From: Acanthosepion esculentum
Lineage: Eukaryota; Mollusca; Cephalopoda; Sepiida; Sepiidae
Length of the DNA: 64,000 bases
Reading direction: 5' to 3'
Assembly (NCBI GenBank): GCA_964036315.1
Contig: OZ038478.1
Coordinates: forward strand, 139,503,860 to 139,567,859
Shown here piece by piece: positions 21,452-32,011 of the stretch; positions within the stretch are counted from its first letter, which is position 1; each line of letters starts with the position of its first letter. The notes beneath the pieces are model-generated. The model was given only the letters and a program-made list of their open reading frames with translations, made no database searches and was not told where the DNA came from. Position numbers and translations under genes: made by a program.

Positions 21452-24400
21452 CTAACCGAGGTCCAAGTGCCACTCTAGGTCAGCTCCTCTCACTCTACAC
21501 ATTCGCGCAAGATTTACCCACCTTTTGCCGAATTCTGATGAAGAGAGTCGCCACCTTTCCGTCCTAATCTTGACTTTAAGCTGATGCTTAAAGTACAAGA
21601 TTAGTAGGGAAGAAGTGAACTTCTCACCTCCATAGAATCCCTTCTGACGTGTCACCCAAATCACGACTCTCATAACTCCTAGCAAGCAGTGGAACACATA
21701 AAGTTCAGACTTTGTTAACGGCGGGGCCACATTGCTACAAACAGAAGCGGCCTCAAGGACGAAAAACTTTCCCTGCAACATGCGAACCATGAGACCTTCA
21801 ACAAACTTACACAATGGTGCTACCGACTTGCAATGAAAGAAGACGTGACCAAGGGTCTCGACTTCCCCCTCACAACGTCGGCAGTTTGGATATTTCTCCA
21901 AACCCGCTGCGCAAAGTCTTTTGCCGACCCAGAGGGCCCCACGTATCACCAGCCAGGTGAGGGATGCCTCATCGTTGTTGAGACATTTCAACCCGGAAGC
22001 CCAAGGCCAGATTGAGCGAGCCTCCTGCTTCGTAAGACCGAGCTCGTCAATCAAATCATCATGAACGGACCCCCTGACTACCACCTGATATAATGCCCTA
22101 CGAGACAACGCCTGGACGTTGTGGAGGCCAACCGTCGCCCGTAAGAGGTGTTTCAGAGCCAGACGACATTCACGGTAGAAGGAGCACTCGGCACGAGGCA
22201 AACGGCCAGCCTCCTCCTCGCCCGAGTGCACACTTCTTAGGGATGGAAAGGATCTACGGGCGTCTTCCTTCCAGAAGGCGCCCCCGTCATCCGAATCGCG
22301 ACACAAACGATCCAGGAACCCGATGCGAAGCATATCGAGACGAATCTCAATGCTAGGCATACCTAGACCGCCTTCAGAGGGATGAAGGCAACAGATCTCC
22401 CGACATACCCTAGGAGCTTTGCCTCTCCACAAGAAAGAGAACAAAAGCTGTACTAATGAAAGCACTGTGGTAGACGGAAGTGGAAGTACCGAGAGTCGGT
22501 AAAGGAGAATCGGGTAGATATGTGAAACACATACCTCCGCCCTCCCCTTCAAGGAAAGATTCCTCCGAGACCACAAATTAATTGCGATCTCGGCCTTCTC
22601 TCGTACCTCCGACCAATTCATATCCAACTGGATATCAGGACCGAACCAGACGCCGAGTATCTTGATCGGCCCGTCCGTCCAGCTGAATGGTCCGGGAAGA
22701 GAAACCCCCTTCCACGCACCCAACCGCAAGCCAACAGACTTATCGCGGTTGATCTTGGCCCCTGTCACCATCTCATACCCACTGATTTCTCTGCTGACTT
22801 CGTTAATCTCGGCTCTGCTCGACACAAGAACCGAAACGTCGTCAGCATAGGCAGAATACCTGGCCGAGGTGGTAGCACCAGGTAAAGAGATTCCGCGTAG
22901 GACCGGATTCGCCTTTAACTTGCGAAGGAAAGGTTCCAACGCAAGAACGTAAAGCATAGGCGAAAGCGGACAACCCTGACGAATAGATCGAGACAATACG
23001 AAAGGTTCCGATCTTACCCCGTTCACTTCTACCAGCGCACCGGGAGTCGCATACATAAGCCGGATCCAGGAGCGAAAGTACGGCCCGAAACCGGCAGCCG
23101 AAAGAACAGCCTCCAAGAATCGATGGTCAACCCTATCAAAGGCCTTGGACTGATCTAAATTGATCAGCGCGGCTTCACTGTCGACTTTCTCGATGATCAG
23201 GCGCACCATATGAAGGTTGTCCTGAATAGTCCTGCCCTTCACAGAACAAGTCTGCTCGGAGCCAATCAGACTAGACAGGACAAGCTGCAAACGGTTAGCC
23301 AAGACCTTAGCCAAAATCTTTAACTCTGTATTTAACATCGTTAAAGGGCGAAAGTTACCTATCCCATCCCCACCGCTTTTGCCCTTACGCAGCAACTTGA
23401 TCACACCCCTGGTGAAGCGTTGAGGTATAGACCCCTGCTTCATCCAGTTGTTGAAGATCAGCTGCAGCAAAGGAACAAAAACGGGCGACTGCCTCAAGTA
23501 AACTTCGTAAGGAAGACCATCTAATCCCGGAGACTTATCCAGGCCAACCTTTTTCAGCGCTTCCCAGATTTCCGACTCAGTGATGGGACCCTACACCCAG
23601 CCGCTTCAGCTGCCTCAAGGCAGGGAAAGTCAGCTAAATAGGTGTCGAACTGAGCAGAGCTCAGACCGGGCTCCCTGGTAAAAAGATCCCGAAAGTAATC
23701 CCGAAAAGCCTCGCATATGCCCGAGTTTGTAGTCACTGTCCGCCCATCCGGCAATGTGACGCTCGCGATATGCCGTCTTGAAGCATTCCTACTTTCCTCT
23801 GCACGCAGTTCCGCGGCCATATTCGTCGCCTCAGAGGACATTCTTTTTAACCTAGCCCTAACTACCAGAGCTTGATCCTTCTTGGTAAGCAAGGAGGCCA
23901 ACTCTGCCTTAGCTAGGACTACTTCCCCACTATCACGGGATTTCACAGCCCGATCGACTCTTTGTTCTAAAGCCGTTTGCGCCGCTAATCTATCTACGCT
24001 GAGTCGACGACTAAAATCGGCAGCAAACGTTCGAATTTTAGATTTAAGTTTGTCCCACCAGGCATTTCCCACCACAGCCCCCGACAGTTCCCTTTGTAGC
24101 ATTAGTAAAAACTGGTCCCGGAAATCCTGCTCGCCAAATAACGAGCAATTGAATTTCCAGTAACCAGTCATCCTAACCTTAGGCTTATCTAAGTTTACAC
24201 GGACCCGGACAAGCCTATGATCCGAATAAACTATATAATGAAAACTTGGACACCCTAAGAGCCCTACATCGACTCTCCTAATTAAAACTCGGTCGAGGTA
24301 GCTCGCAAGCACACCTACAGCCGAGCTGCCACTATTTGTCCAAGTCCACACTACCCGCTGAGGGTGTTCATTCCGGTACTTGTCGATAAGATCAAACCCA

Positions 24401-24915
24401 TCGACAAAGCCCCGAAAATGTTCCACACCCCAGTTTTTAGTACCCGGTTGATATTTTGACCCTATACGATCTATATCGGGGTAAAGGACGGCATTCCAAT
24501 CCCCCGCTAAGATTAACCGACGTGATGTCGTCATAAACGGCTCGATCTGCCGAAACAAAGCAAGTCGCTCAGCCTGGATGTTGGGCCCATAAACCCCAAT
24601 GAGACGCAAAGCCTTATCCTTTATGGTAGCATCCAGCACGCAAAGCCTGCCCGCCGGATCTGCGAAGACAAGAGCACACGCAGCCTTCAAAGACTTGCTC
24701 ACCAGCCAAGAGACACCCCTCGAGCGTCCATCAAAACATGCTGAATAAAGAGTAAACTCCTTAGACAGAATGCCTTCATAATCGCGAGAAGAAAAACGGG
24801 TCTCTTGCACACAACATATATTCACACCGAGGCTCTGAAGGTCGCGAACGAGTCTCACCCTTCGAGACTCCGACCTCAGGCCTCGGACATTCAAACTAGC
24901 TAACCAGAGTGCCAT
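21452..24915 (-). pseudogene. LINE B ORF2, one frameshift
   Basis: ATG at 24915. It is open for 453 codons through the whole APE domain and the linker, then shifted by one missing base near 23592 (GGACCCTACACCC where C has GGACCCTCGCACCC), after which RT and finger are open to 21452. The APE segment GDWNAVLYPDIDR has Tyr where A, C, D and E have Asp, next to the conserved D-x-N. RT motifs RQGCPLSP and YADD and the C-terminal finger are intact. One base restores the frame difference relative to C, so the copy is young. Confidence 0.9.
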
Positions 24916-24926
24916 TATCGAATCGA

Positions 24927-26996
24927 TTAGGGTCGCCCATCAGAGTAGAACATTGCTGGGGTGAGGACACCGACAGCCTGTCCCATTGATCCTGACGCCA
25001 TCTCATTGTCGACGGTATCACCATGAGACAGACCGCCGATGTCCGCAGGATAAGTTAATTTTAGAGCCCTATACAGGGAAGGGTGAACAAAAACAGGGAC
25101 CCTCCCTTTACAATTTTTAGTTGGGTCTAAATTTGGCTCATAAACAGCCGCTGGGGGCACCAATTTCAGGGACGAGTTCGCCTCCTCGATCATGCCCCAA
25201 ATCTCCCGCGTACCCGGGCCAGATCGGACAACAGTCAGGAGTCTACGGGCATTTTTAAACTTTTCCGGCACCTCCACATCAACTCCATTAATGTGCCGGA
25301 AGTTGAAGAGAATCTTCAGCGGCCTCGGGTTTTTAGTCTGCCCGCAGACCCTTTCAACTTGCTCCCCGGATACACGGCAGACGTCTTCCCCTGGGAGATA
25401 TGGCGGTTTGACTTTCTTCTTCCTCTTCTCGGCTACTGCAGGCAACTCCGGGCTTCTCTCCCTCTTTTTTTGAGGAGAATGAGAGGGAGTAGGTGTGGGT
25501 GTGCATGTGGGTGTGTGAGAGGGAGTGATGCCTGATGAGGTCTTAAAAGGGGAAGGAGTTTGTGAGGAACAGGATTTTGTTGGAGAGTTGGTCAGAGATT
25601 TAGGCGGAGGTGGTCTGACGAATTTGATGGTACCTGAAGGGGAAGACGGGGCAGAGGATGAGGGGCAGGGCACCCCCAGCGACTTGGAATTCTTAGCCCT
25701 TTTAGCGTCGATCTTGTCCTTCAGTTTTTTGAGGTTTAAAATTTTCTCCCAGCTAGGCTCGTTGAGTTTTTGCGCTGCTGTGGCTGACTTTTCGTAAGAC
25801 GCCGAGGCGTCGCCCTCAGAGCTGGTAGAGGGAATGGGGATGTAGGTGATTTTATCCCTGGAGTTATGCTGGGACAGAGGTCCCGCTGTCTGGACCTTCC
25901 CTTTGGCCCTACCTACTACACGCCATTCCCCCTCATCCTTCTCCTTATCCACACTAGTGGAAGGCGTTGGCTTGAGGGGTAACGAGGGCATCGACCCAAC
26001 CGAGGGATTTTCCCCACCGGTCCGTTTAGTAGGTAGGCCCATTACAGGCGCCGCGGATTTTTCAGTGTCGGCAAAAGGGGGATTTGGGTCGCCAGCAACC
26101 GGAGCTCCAGGGGCCTTCTTCCCTGGGCAGGAGGAGGAGAGATGACCAGTCACTCCACAACTCCAGCATACTGGTTTTCTGCCAGTCACAATGACTGGCA
26201 ATCTCCGGTTGCCAAAATCCAGACAGTTGGGGATGGACTTGAAGGCCGCCTCATCAATCATTATGTCAAAAGTCCACCCCCCGTTCAAATTGTCCGAGAG
26301 AGCCCCTAAAATCTGGCCATACTGCATAAAAAATGCAGCCAGGAGCTCTCCAGAAATTTGAGGAGGAACCTCAAAAACCGCCACCCTGGTCCTTCGCCTA
26401 CCTAGATATTCGGTTCGCAAGATAAGATCTTTCGTGATCAATTCACGTTTTGCCATATCTAGGCAATCTTCTGGCGTGGGCAGCAGCACGTCCCACATAA
26501 AAAACTTTACACCTTTAATAACTCTTTGGGGTTTTATCCCCAGGGACAAAAGTGATTTGATCACTGTGTCTTTCGTGGAACGACAGATTTTGCGCGTACG
26601 CCTGTCGACCGCGAAAACGGTCACCATTCTCTGTTCGAATATCTGTAGTTCCTGGACGTCTTTAAGGATGCCATCTTTATTTACAAGATGGGCATAATCC
26701 TTTGCCTTCTCCAAGAACTCCGCGATATTCACGATACAACTCGGGGGGGACTTCCAGCAAGAGGGCGATTCCTCGGCTGTTGTCTTGGATTGTGCCTCTT
26801 TCGGCACCTTGTCATTTTTGGGTGAGTTGGAGACCTGCATGACCTCCTCCTTCTCAGCTATAGCACTGGCCTGGACTGGTTTATCGGGTGACGGATTTCC
26901 CCGTTTTTTCTTTTTCATTTTATCTGGAGGGTCGGCTTTAGCAGCCGCCCCAAAGAGGTTCTTCTTAACCCCTGACCGACTCATTGCGTCGGCCAT
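24927..26996 (-). CDS. LINE B ORF1, RNA-binding protein with CCHC knuckle
   Basis: An intact 689-residue ORF from ATG at 26996 (MADAMSRSG). Layout: basic Lys-rich N terminus (residues 1-75), conserved block from SCWKSPPSC (79-87), RRM-like region about 125-270 with RRTRVAVFEV (201-210), and zinc knuckle C277-C280-H285-C290. A Pro/Ser/Thr-rich linker (about 295-540) precedes a conserved C-terminal domain. It differs from copy C by a few residues and a short linker indel. Expected to bind LINE RNA in the ribonucleoprotein. The ORF2 start follows after 11 nt. Confidence 0.9.
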   Translation of the reverse strand: MADAMSRSGVKKNLFGAAAKADPPDKMKKKKRGNPSPDKPVQASAIAEKEEVMQVSNSPKNDKVPKEAQSKTTAEESPSCWKSPPSCIVNIAEFLEKAKDYAHLVNKDGILKDVQELQIFEQRMVTVFAVDRRTRKICRSTKDTVIKSLLSLGIKPQRVIKGVKFFMWDVLLPTPEDCLDMAKRELITKDLILRTEYLGRRRTRVAVFEVPPQISGELLAAFFMQYGQILGALSDNLNGGWTFDIMIDEAAFKSIPNCLDFGNRRLPVIVTGRKPVCWSCGVTGHLSSSCPGKKAPGAPVAGDPNPPFADTEKSAAPVMGLPTKRTGGENPSVGSMPSLPLKPTPSTSVDKEKDEGEWRVVGRAKGKVQTAGPLSQHNSRDKITYIPIPSTSSEGDASASYEKSATAAQKLNEPSWEKILNLKKLKDKIDAKRAKNSKSLGVPCPSSSAPSSPSGTIKFVRPPPPKSLTNSPTKSCSSQTPSPFKTSSGITPSHTPTCTPTPTPSHSPQKKRERSPELPAVAEKRKKKVKPPYLPGEDVCRVSGEQVERVCGQTKNPRPLKILFNFRHINGVDVEVPEKFKNARRLLTVVRSGPGTREIWGMIEEANSSLKLVPPAAVYEPNLDPTKNCKGRVPVFVHPSLYRALKLTYPADIGGLSHGDTVDNEMASGSMGQAVGVLTPAMFYSDGRP

Positions 26997-27776
26997 CCTT
27001 CAAAAAGAAGGCCTGGACTTATGTCGTAAGGAGCTGGGATAAGGCAAAAAAAAAAAAAGGGCAAGAAGTTAAATAAAAACGAAAATCAAATATCAAAGGC
27101 TATTGAATAAACTAAAAGTTTACCAAAAATAGAAAAAATGAAAATAACCTAGATCAAATAAGAGACAAAAATTAGTCTCGAAAGACTTTACAAAAAAATA
27201 AAAATGGCGCCCGAAGGCAGCCGAAAATAAAGAAAAACAATAAACTCCTCTTTTTTTTTCAATGCAATTAACAATACAAGAAAAAGAAAAGAAATAAAAA
27301 GTCTGGTTTGAAACTAGTCAAACCAAACTAAAAAAATAAAGGTTTGCGGCCGAAGCCGCTAAAGAAATAAATTAAATAGAAAAATACAAAAACTAGAAAC
27401 TAAAACAAAATAAAGGATTGCGACCGAAGTCGCTAATTAAATTGAAAAATAAAACAGGAGAGAGTATAAATTAAAACAAAAACTTTTCTTTTCTTATACT
27501 GTACTAGAAACAAATAAACAGAAATAAAAAGCCGGTAGGACTTTAGTCAAACCGGACTAAAAAAATAAAAAATAAAAAATGTTGGCCGAAGCCAAGAGAA
27601 AAAAGTAAATTCAAACAAAAGAAAATAAAAAGAAAGGAAAATAAAAACTTGACAGATAACTTAACTTGTGTTAATACTTTTTAAAAATCCAAAATATGTC
27701 AAAGTCTTTCACGCCAATAAAAAACAACAAGTTCACCGGTCAAAAAACTTGTCCGAAATGAACTGAAACAGGAGTC
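26997..27776 (-). promoter_or_regulatory. LINE B 5' UTR with hairpin series
   Basis: Carries the same hairpin series as copy C, nearly base for base, from about 27174 (AGUCU-UUCG-AGACU) to 27582-27595 (UUGGC-UUCG-GCCAA) and on to the ACAAGTT/AACTTGT stem near 27726-27753. Confidence 0.7.
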
Positions 27777-27792
27777 GGAATGAAAGTCTGAC
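27777..27792. repeat. 16 bp boundary repeat between LINE B and LINE C
   Basis: Exact copy of the 13632-13647 word. Confidence 0.85.
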
Positions 27793-28535
27793 GATATTTA
27801 TTTGTATATAAAAATATATACAAAATGTGGCACAAGGCCAAAAAGGGGGTTGGGGAAGGACGGTCATCAACTGTCTTAAATAAAACTTAGCTAGTCACAA
27901 ACACTGACCCAAACATACCAACAATAGTCCTAGCACCAAAACAACACATTCTTCCATACCTTTCTTACTACATCCACCATAATTCCTCAAATTCTCTGTG
28001 AAATTCTAACTAGACCCCATATGTACAATTCAAAGTCTGTGGGGGGGGGGGATAACAATTTAAAAAAACCCCAATGATTATTTACAATATGCAATAATAA
28101 TATATACAAGAAAACAAAACAAAATAAGATTAGTAATAAAAAACCCCACAGTACCTAAATGTGGCAGTAACATCAGTTAACTGGACGAAAAAATTGCGAG
28201 ATTATAAAAAGTAAAACACAGTCATCCTTCCAAAATCACTCACACAGGCACACACTCATTTAGACACACTAACAACTACGAAAAACACACACACGAAACG
28301 AAAGTCATCCCGCAACCACCAGAGAACTGACGTCACTGACCACCTAACGAGGGAGGGGAGGGGGAATTAAACTAAAGAAAAATAGGGACAGAAAAAAAAA
28401 AGAGGGGGCTAATGAGCATACATACCCTAGCTAAGTTAACCAGAAACGCGAAACTAAAAATTCAAACTAAACCTAACTAGTCTAATACCGGGACGGGTTG
28501 CTTCTGTTCAACCCATGAGGGACGAAATCCTGCAC

Positions 28536-31500
28536 CTAACCGAGGTCCAAGTGCCACTCTAGGTCAGCTCCTCTCACTCTACACATTCGCGCAAGATTTA
28601 CCCACCTTTTGCCGAATTCTGATGAAGAGAGTCGCCACCTTTCCGTCCTAATCTTGACTTTAAGCTGATGCTTAAAGTACAAGATTAGTAGGGAAGAAGT
28701 GAACTTCTCACCTCCATAGAATCCCTTCTGACGTGTCACCCAAATCACGACTCTCATAACTCCTAGCAAGCAGTGGAACACATAAAGTTCAGACTTTGTT
28801 AACGGCGGGGCCACATTGCTACAAACAGAAGCGGCCTCGAGGACGAAAAACTTTCCCTGCAACATGCGAACCATGAGACCTTCAACAAACTTACACAATG
28901 GTGCTACCGACTTGCAATGAAAGAAGACGTGACCAAGGGTCTCGACTTCCCCCTCACAACGTCGGCAGTTTGGATATTTCTCCAAACCCGCTGCGCAAAG
29001 TCTTTTGCCGACCCAGAGGGCCCCACGTATCACCAGCCAGGTGAGGGATGCCTCATCGTTGTTGAGACATTTCAACCCGGAAGCCCAAGGCCAGATTGAG
29101 CGAGCCTCCTGCTTCGTAAGACCGAGCTCGTCAATCAAATCATCATGAACGGACCCCCTGACTACCACCTGATATAATGCCCTACGAGACAACGCCTGGA
29201 CGTTGTGGAGGCCAACCGTCGCCCGTAAGAGGTGTTTCAGAGCCAGACGACATTCACGGTAGAAGGAGCACTCGGCACGAGGCAAACGGCCAGCCTCCTC
29301 CTCGCCCGAGTGCACACTTCTCAAGGATGGAAAGGATCTACGGGCGTCTTCCTTCCAGAAGGCGCCCCCGTCATCCGAATCGCGACACAAACGATCCAGG
29401 AACCCGATGCGAAGCATATCGAGACGAATCTCAATGCTAGGCATACCTAGACCGCCTTCAGAGGGATGAAGGCAACAGATCTCCCGACATACCCTAGGAG
29501 CTTTGCCTCTCCACAAGAAAGAGAACAAAAGCTGTACTAATGAAAGTACTGTGGTAGACGGAAGTGGAAGTACCGAGAGTCGGTAAAGGAGAATCGGGTA
29601 GATATGTGAAACACATACCTCCGCCCTCCCCTTCAAGGAAAGATTCCTCCGAGACCACAAATTAATTGCGATCTCGGCCTTCTCTCGTACCTCCGACCAA
29701 TTCATATCCAACTGGATATCAGGACCGAACCAGACGCCGAGTATCTTGATCGGCCCGTCCGTCCAGCTGAATGGTCCGGGAAGAGAAACCCCCTTCCACG
29801 CACCCAACCGCAAGCCAACAGACTTATCGCGGTTGATCTTGGCCCCTGTCACCATCTCATACCCACTGATTTCTCTGCTGACTTCGCTAATCTCGGCTCT
29901 GCTCGACACAAGAACCGAAACGTCGTCAGCATAGGCAGAATACCTGGCCGAGGTGGTAGCACCAGGTAAAGAGATTCCGCGTAGGACCGGATTCGCCTTT
30001 AACTTGCGAAGGAAAGGTTCCAACGCAAGAACGTAAAGCATAGGCGAAAGCGGACAACCCTGACGAATGGATCGAGACAATACGAAAGGTTCCGATCTTA
30101 CCCCGTTCACTTCTACCAGCGCACCGGGAGTCGCATACATAAGCCGGATCCAGGAGCGAAAGTACGGCCCGAAACCGGCAGCCGAAAGAACAGCCTCCAA
30201 GAATCGATGGTCAACCCTATCAAAGGCCTTGGACTGATCTAAATTGATCAGCGCGGCTTCACTGTCGACTTTCTCGATGATCAGGCGCACCATATGAAGG
30301 TTGTCCTGAATAGTCCTGCCCTTCACAGAACAAGTCTGCTCGGAGCCAATCAGACTAGACAGGACAAGCTGCAAACGGTTAGCCAAGACCTTAGCCAAAA
30401 TCTTTAACTCTGTATTTAACATCGTTAAAGGGCGAAAGTTACCTATCCCATCCCCACCGCTTTTGCCCTTACGCAGCAACTTGATCACACCCCTGGTGAA
30501 GCGTTGAGGTATAGACCCCTGCTTCATCCAGTTGTTGAAGATCAGCTGCAGCAAAGGAACAAAAACGGGCGACTGCCTCAAGTAAACTTCGTAAGGAAGA
30601 CCATCTAATCCCGGAGACTTATCCAGGCCAACCTTTTTCAGCGCTTCCCAGATTTCCGACTCAGTGATGGGACCCTCGCACCCAGCCGCTTCAGCTGCTT
30701 CAAGGCAGGGAAAGTCAGCTAAATAGGTGTCAAACTGAGCAGAGCTCAGACCGGGCTCCCTGGTAAAAAGATCCCGAAAGTAATCCCGAAAAGCCTCGCA
30801 TATGCCCGAGTTTGTAGTCACTGTCCGCCCATCCGGCAATGTGACGCTCGCGATATGCCGTCTTGAAGCATTCCTACTTTCCTCTGCACGCAGTTCCGCG
30901 GCCATATTCGTCGCCTCAGAGGACATTCTTTTTAACCTAGCCCTAACTACCAGAGCTTGATCCTTCTTGGTAAGCAAGGAGGCCAACTCTGCCTTAGCTA
31001 GGACTACTTCCCCACTATCACGGGATTTCACAGCCCGATCGACTCTTTGTTCTAAAGCCGTTTGCGCCGCTAATCTATCTACGCTGAGTCGACGACTAAA
31101 ATCGGCAGCAAACGTTCGAATTTTAGATTTAAGTTTGTCCCACCAGGCATTTCCCACCACAGCCCCCGACAGTTCCCTTTGTAGCATTAGTAAAAACTGG
31201 TCCCGGAAATCCTGCTCACCAAATAACGAGCAATTGAATTTCCAGTAACCAGTCATCCTAACCTTAGGCTTATCTAAGTTTACACGGACCCGGACAAGCC
31301 TATGATCCGAATAAACTATATAATGAAAACTTGGACACCCTAAGAGCCCTACATCGACTCTCCTAATTAAAACTCGGTCGAGGTAGCTCGCAAGCACACC
31401 TACAGCCGAGCTGCCACTATTTGTCCAAGTCCACACTACCCGCTGAGGGTGTTCATTCCGGTACTTGTCGATAAGATCAAACCCATCGACAAAGCCCCGA

Positions 31501-32000
31501 AAATGTTCCACTCCCCAGTTTTTAGTACCCGGTTGATATTTTGACCCTATACGATCTATATCGGGGTCAAGGACGGCATTCCAATCCCCCGCTAAGATTA
31601 ACCGACGTGATGTCGTCATAAACGGCTCGATCTGCCGAAACAAAGCAAGTCGCTCAGCCTGGATGTTGGGCCCATAAACCCCAATGAGACGCAAAGCCTT
31701 ATCCTTTATGGTAGCGTCCAGCACGCAAAGCCTGCCCGCCGGATCTGCGAAGACAAGAGCACACGCAGCCTTCAAAGACTTGCTCACCAGCCAAGAGACA
31801 CCCCTCGAGCGTCCATCAAAACATGCTGAATAAAGAGTAAACTCCTTAGACAGAATGCCCTCATAATCGCGAGAAGAAAAACGGGTCTCTTGCACACAAC
31901 ATATATTCACACCGAGGCTCTGAAGGTCGCGAACGAGTCTCACCCTTCGAGACTCCGACCTCAGGCCTCGGACATTCAAACTAGCTAACCAGAGTGCCAT
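28536..32000 (-). CDS. LINE C ORF2: APE endonuclease, reverse transcriptase, CCHC finger (intact)
   Basis: 1154 residues from ATG at 32000, 11 nt after the ORF1 stop, a spacing that suggests coupled re-initiation. APE-type endonuclease at residues 1-235: N9, E38 (VQETR), D139/N141 (GDWN), and S231-D232-H233. RT: INLDQSKAFDRV with D588, RQGCPLSP at 646-653, YADD at 690-693, INRDKS, and KILGVWFG. C-terminal finger C1012-C1015-H1024-C1029 (CRRCEGEVETLGHVFFHC). This is the standard APE-RT-CCHC layout of the L1/Tx1 group. It would nick target DNA and copy the LINE RNA in place. All catalytic residues are present, so the enzyme could be active. Confidence 0.95.
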   Translation of the reverse strand: MALWLASLNVRGLRSESRRVRLVRDLQSLGVNICCVQETRFSSRDYEGILSKEFTLYSACFDGRSRGVSWLVSKSLKAACALVFADPAGRLCVLDATIKDKALRLIGVYGPNIQAERLALFRQIEPFMTTSRRLILAGDWNAVLDPDIDRIGSKYQPGTKNWGVEHFRGFVDGFDLIDKYRNEHPQRVVWTWTNSGSSAVGVLASYLDRVLIRRVDVGLLGCPSFHYIVYSDHRLVRVRVNLDKPKVRMTGYWKFNCSLFGEQDFRDQFLLMLQRELSGAVVGNAWWDKLKSKIRTFAADFSRRLSVDRLAAQTALEQRVDRAVKSRDSGEVVLAKAELASLLTKKDQALVVRARLKRMSSEATNMAAELRAEESRNASRRHIASVTLPDGRTVTTNSGICEAFRDYFRDLFTREPGLSSAQFDTYLADFPCLEAAEAAGCEGPITESEIWEALKKVGLDKSPGLDGLPYEVYLRQSPVFVPLLQLIFNNWMKQGSIPQRFTRGVIKLLRKGKSGGDGIGNFRPLTMLNTELKILAKVLANRLQLVLSSLIGSEQTCSVKGRTIQDNLHMVRLIIEKVDSEAALINLDQSKAFDRVDHRFLEAVLSAAGFGPYFRSWIRLMYATPGALVEVNGVRSEPFVLSRSIRQGCPLSPMLYVLALEPFLRKLKANPVLRGISLPGATTSARYSAYADDVSVLVSSRAEISEVSREISGYEMVTGAKINRDKSVGLRLGAWKGVSLPGPFSWTDGPIKILGVWFGPDIQLDMNWSEVREKAEIAINLWSRRNLSLKGRAEVCVSHIYPILLYRLSVLPLPSTTVLSLVQLLFSFLWRGKAPRVCREICCLHPSEGGLGMPSIEIRLDMLRIGFLDRLCRDSDDGGAFWKEDARRSFPSLRSVHSGEEEAGRLPRAECSFYRECRLALKHLLRATVGLHNVQALSRRALYQVVVRGSVHDDLIDELGLTKQEARSIWPWASGLKCLNNDEASLTWLVIRGALWVGKRLCAAGLEKYPNCRRCEGEVETLGHVFFHCKSVAPLCKFVEGLMVRMLQGKFFVLEAASVCSNVAPPLTKSELYVFHCLLGVMRVVIWVTRQKGFYGGEKFTSSLLILYFKHQLKVKIRTERWRLSSSEFGKRWVNLARMCRVRGADLEWHLDLG

Positions 32001-32011
32001 TATCGAATCGA

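Larger units (their letters stand above)
20717..27776 (-). mobile_element. LINE copy B, full length, L1/Tx1-like
   Basis: About 7.06 kb on the minus strand: 5' UTR 26997-27776, ORF1 24927-26996, ORF2 21452-24915, 3' UTR 20717-21451. ORF1 is nearly the same as in C. ORF2 shares an inactivating deletion with A. B therefore looks like an intermediate or recombinant between its two neighbours. Confidence 0.9.

Noticed and set aside
28917..29099. Small plus-strand ORFs repeated identically in A, B and C
   Set aside because: Their conservation follows from the opposite-strand ORF2; they have no independent support.
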